From the NCBI RefSeq assembly GCF_000233715.2, contig NC_021184.1, positions 1,946,001-2,010,000 on the forward strand: a DNA stretch of 64,000 bases, given 5' to 3'. Within the stretch, counting starts at the first letter, position 1. Each line of letters opens with the position of its first letter. Below the pieces are notes generated by a model, which ran no database searches, had not been told where the DNA came from, and saw nothing but the letters and a program-made list of their open reading frames with translations. The stretch is from Desulfoscipio gibsoniae DSM 7213. GTDB taxonomy: Bacteria > Bacillota > Desulfotomaculia > Desulfotomaculales > Desulfallaceae. Position numbers and translations under genes: made by a program. This document shows positions 63,250-64,000 of the stretch, one piece after another.

Positions 63250-63278
63250 AATTAATATATATAAGGAGGTTTCAGTAT

Positions 63279-64000
63279 ATGACCGTACCGACCAAGATAG
63301 ATACCTGGCAAATGGTGGAACCTGGTAAACTTGTTGAAACCAGTATTGATGTGCCGGCATTGCAAGAGGGCGAAGTACTGGTTGAAATAGCCGGATGCGG
63401 CGTGTGCCATACTGACGTGGGTTATTATTTTGATGGAGTGCCCACAGTAACTAAGCCACCATTGACACTGGGCCATGAAATTAGTGGGGTAGTTGTGGAT
63501 GGTGTTGGTGATTATGCTAAATCATTAATTGGCAAGGAAGTTATTATTCCTGCGGTTATGCCGTGCAATAATTGTGATATCTGTGCTTCGGGACGTGGTA
63601 ATCGTTGCTTAAAACAAAAAATGCCGGGCAACAGTTTAGGTATTTATGGCGGTTTCTCCAGTCATATACCTGTACCGGCTGCTGATCTTTGCGTAGTGGA
63701 AGACCGTAAGGACTTCTCTCTGGAGACATTATCAGTAGTGGCCGATGCCATTACCTCTCCTTATCAGGCCGCCATGAAGGCTGAACTGAAAGAGGGGGAT
63801 TTAGTAGTTGTTACCGGTGCCACCGGGGGCATTGGGGTTTATATGACTCAGATAGCTTCTGTGTTGGGAGCCAAACAGGTGGTGGCCATTGCAAGAAACA
63901 AAGAGAAGTTACAGCGTTCCCTTGACTTTGGGGCCACTTATGCAATAAGTACGCTGGATAAGAGCGTAAAAGATGTTGCGGCTGAATTTAAGGCTTATTG
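63279..64000 (+). CDS. had: 6-hydroxycyclohex-1-ene-1-carbonyl-CoA dehydrogenase, partial (right edge)
   Basis: The first 240 codons of a zinc-type alcohol dehydrogenase run to the window's edge. They include the catalytic zinc ligands in AGCGVCHTDVGYY and LGHEISG, the structural zinc motif CNNCDICASGRGNRC, and the NAD-binding VVTGATGGIGVYMTQIAS. The sequence MTVPTKIDTWQMVEPGKLVE and the setting after oah and dch identify the NAD-dependent dehydrogenase (Had/BamQ) that forms the 6-oxo compound opened by Oah. AAGGAGG precedes the ATG by 9 nt. Confidence 0.9.
   Translation, partial: MTVPTKIDTWQMVEPGKLVETSIDVPALQEGEVLVEIAGCGVCHTDVGYYFDGVPTVTKPPLTLGHEISGVVVDGVGDYAKSLIGKEVIIPAVMPCNNCDICASGRGNRCLKQKMPGNSLGIYGGFSSHIPVPAADLCVVEDRKDFSLETLSVVADAITSPYQAAMKAELKEGDLVVVTGATGGIGVYMTQIASVLGAKQVVAIARNKEKLQRSLDFGATYAISTLDKSVKDVAAEFKAY

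Overview
The window looks like a chromosome segment of an anaerobic, spore-forming Firmicute of the Pelotomaculum/Desulfotomaculum (Peptococcaceae) type. Three things point there: a sporulation gene (spoVK) in the Firmicute order miaA-hfq-spoVK-ynbB-lexA, a methylmalonyl-CoA (mmc-type) propionate-oxidation operon behind a sigma-54 activator, and genes for butyrate beta-oxidation and for the lower benzoyl-CoA pathway. These are the traits of syntrophic or sulfate-reducing degraders of fatty acids and aromatic acids. No rRNA, tRNA or CRISPR array was recognised.

Layout. 1-1.4 kb: two minus-strand genes for acyl-CoA dehydratase activase-related proteins (the first cut by the window edge). 1.7-3.6 kb: a DUF3786 protein, a Nudix ADP-ribose pyrophosphatase, and a lone minC on the minus strand. 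4-16.9 kb: fatty-acid activation and beta-oxidation, with two acyl-CoA synthetases, acyl-CoA dehydrogenase, etfBA, a membrane Fe-S ETF:quinone oxidoreductase, thiolase, 3-hydroxybutyryl-CoA dehydrogenase and crotonase. 17-28.7 kb: housekeeping genes miaB, ylbF, mutS, a hydantoinase-like gene, an HDAC-like deacetylase, mutL, a methyltransferase, miaA and hfq.

28.7-39.6 kb is an inserted island lying between two 515-bp direct copies of the miaA 3' end plus hfq (28187-28701 and 39594-40108). It carries a PAS/sigma-54 activator, a consensus -24/-12 promoter, an acyl-CoA ligase, two BcrC/BcrB-like (2-hydroxyacyl-CoA dehydratase family) subunits and an indolepyruvate:ferredoxin-oxidoreductase-like pair. 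Behind these come fragments of a nitroreductase and an amidohydrolase, an Rpn-type nuclease and a truncated metallopeptidase. The iorA-like frame contains an in-frame TGA inside its ferredoxin motif but stays open beyond it to a TAATG junction with iorB. The ligase-to-ior part is clearly richer in G+C than the flanks.

40.2-44.1 kb: the ancestral order resumes with hfq copy 2, spoVK, a ynbB-like PLP enzyme, a LysR regulator and lexA with a matching LexA box. 44.2-56.6 kb: a sigma-54 activator, a sigma-54 promoter, and the methylmalonyl-CoA operon (fumarase alpha/beta, succinyl-CoA synthetase, methylmalonyl-CoA mutase large and small subunits, epimerase, carboxyltransferase, malate dehydrogenase, transcarboxylase 5S). 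No biotin-carrier gene is present. 56.8-57.5 kb: a LuxR-type response regulator on the minus strand. 58-64 kb: methyltransferase, SDR, thiolase with a DUF35 zinc-ribbon partner, then 6-oxocyclohexenecarbonyl-CoA hydrolase, cyclohexadienecarbonyl-CoA hydratase and the start of 6-hydroxycyclohexenecarbonyl-CoA dehydrogenase.

Together the genes describe a cell that activates fatty and aromatic acids to CoA esters. Beta-oxidation gives acetyl-CoA, with electrons passing through ETF to the membrane. The propionyl/methylmalonyl-CoA route runs in the oxidative direction, and dearomatised benzoyl-CoA is opened to a C7 dicarboxyl-CoA. The best candidate for an undescribed system is the sigma-54-controlled ligase/BcrCB-like/Ior-like operon in the island.
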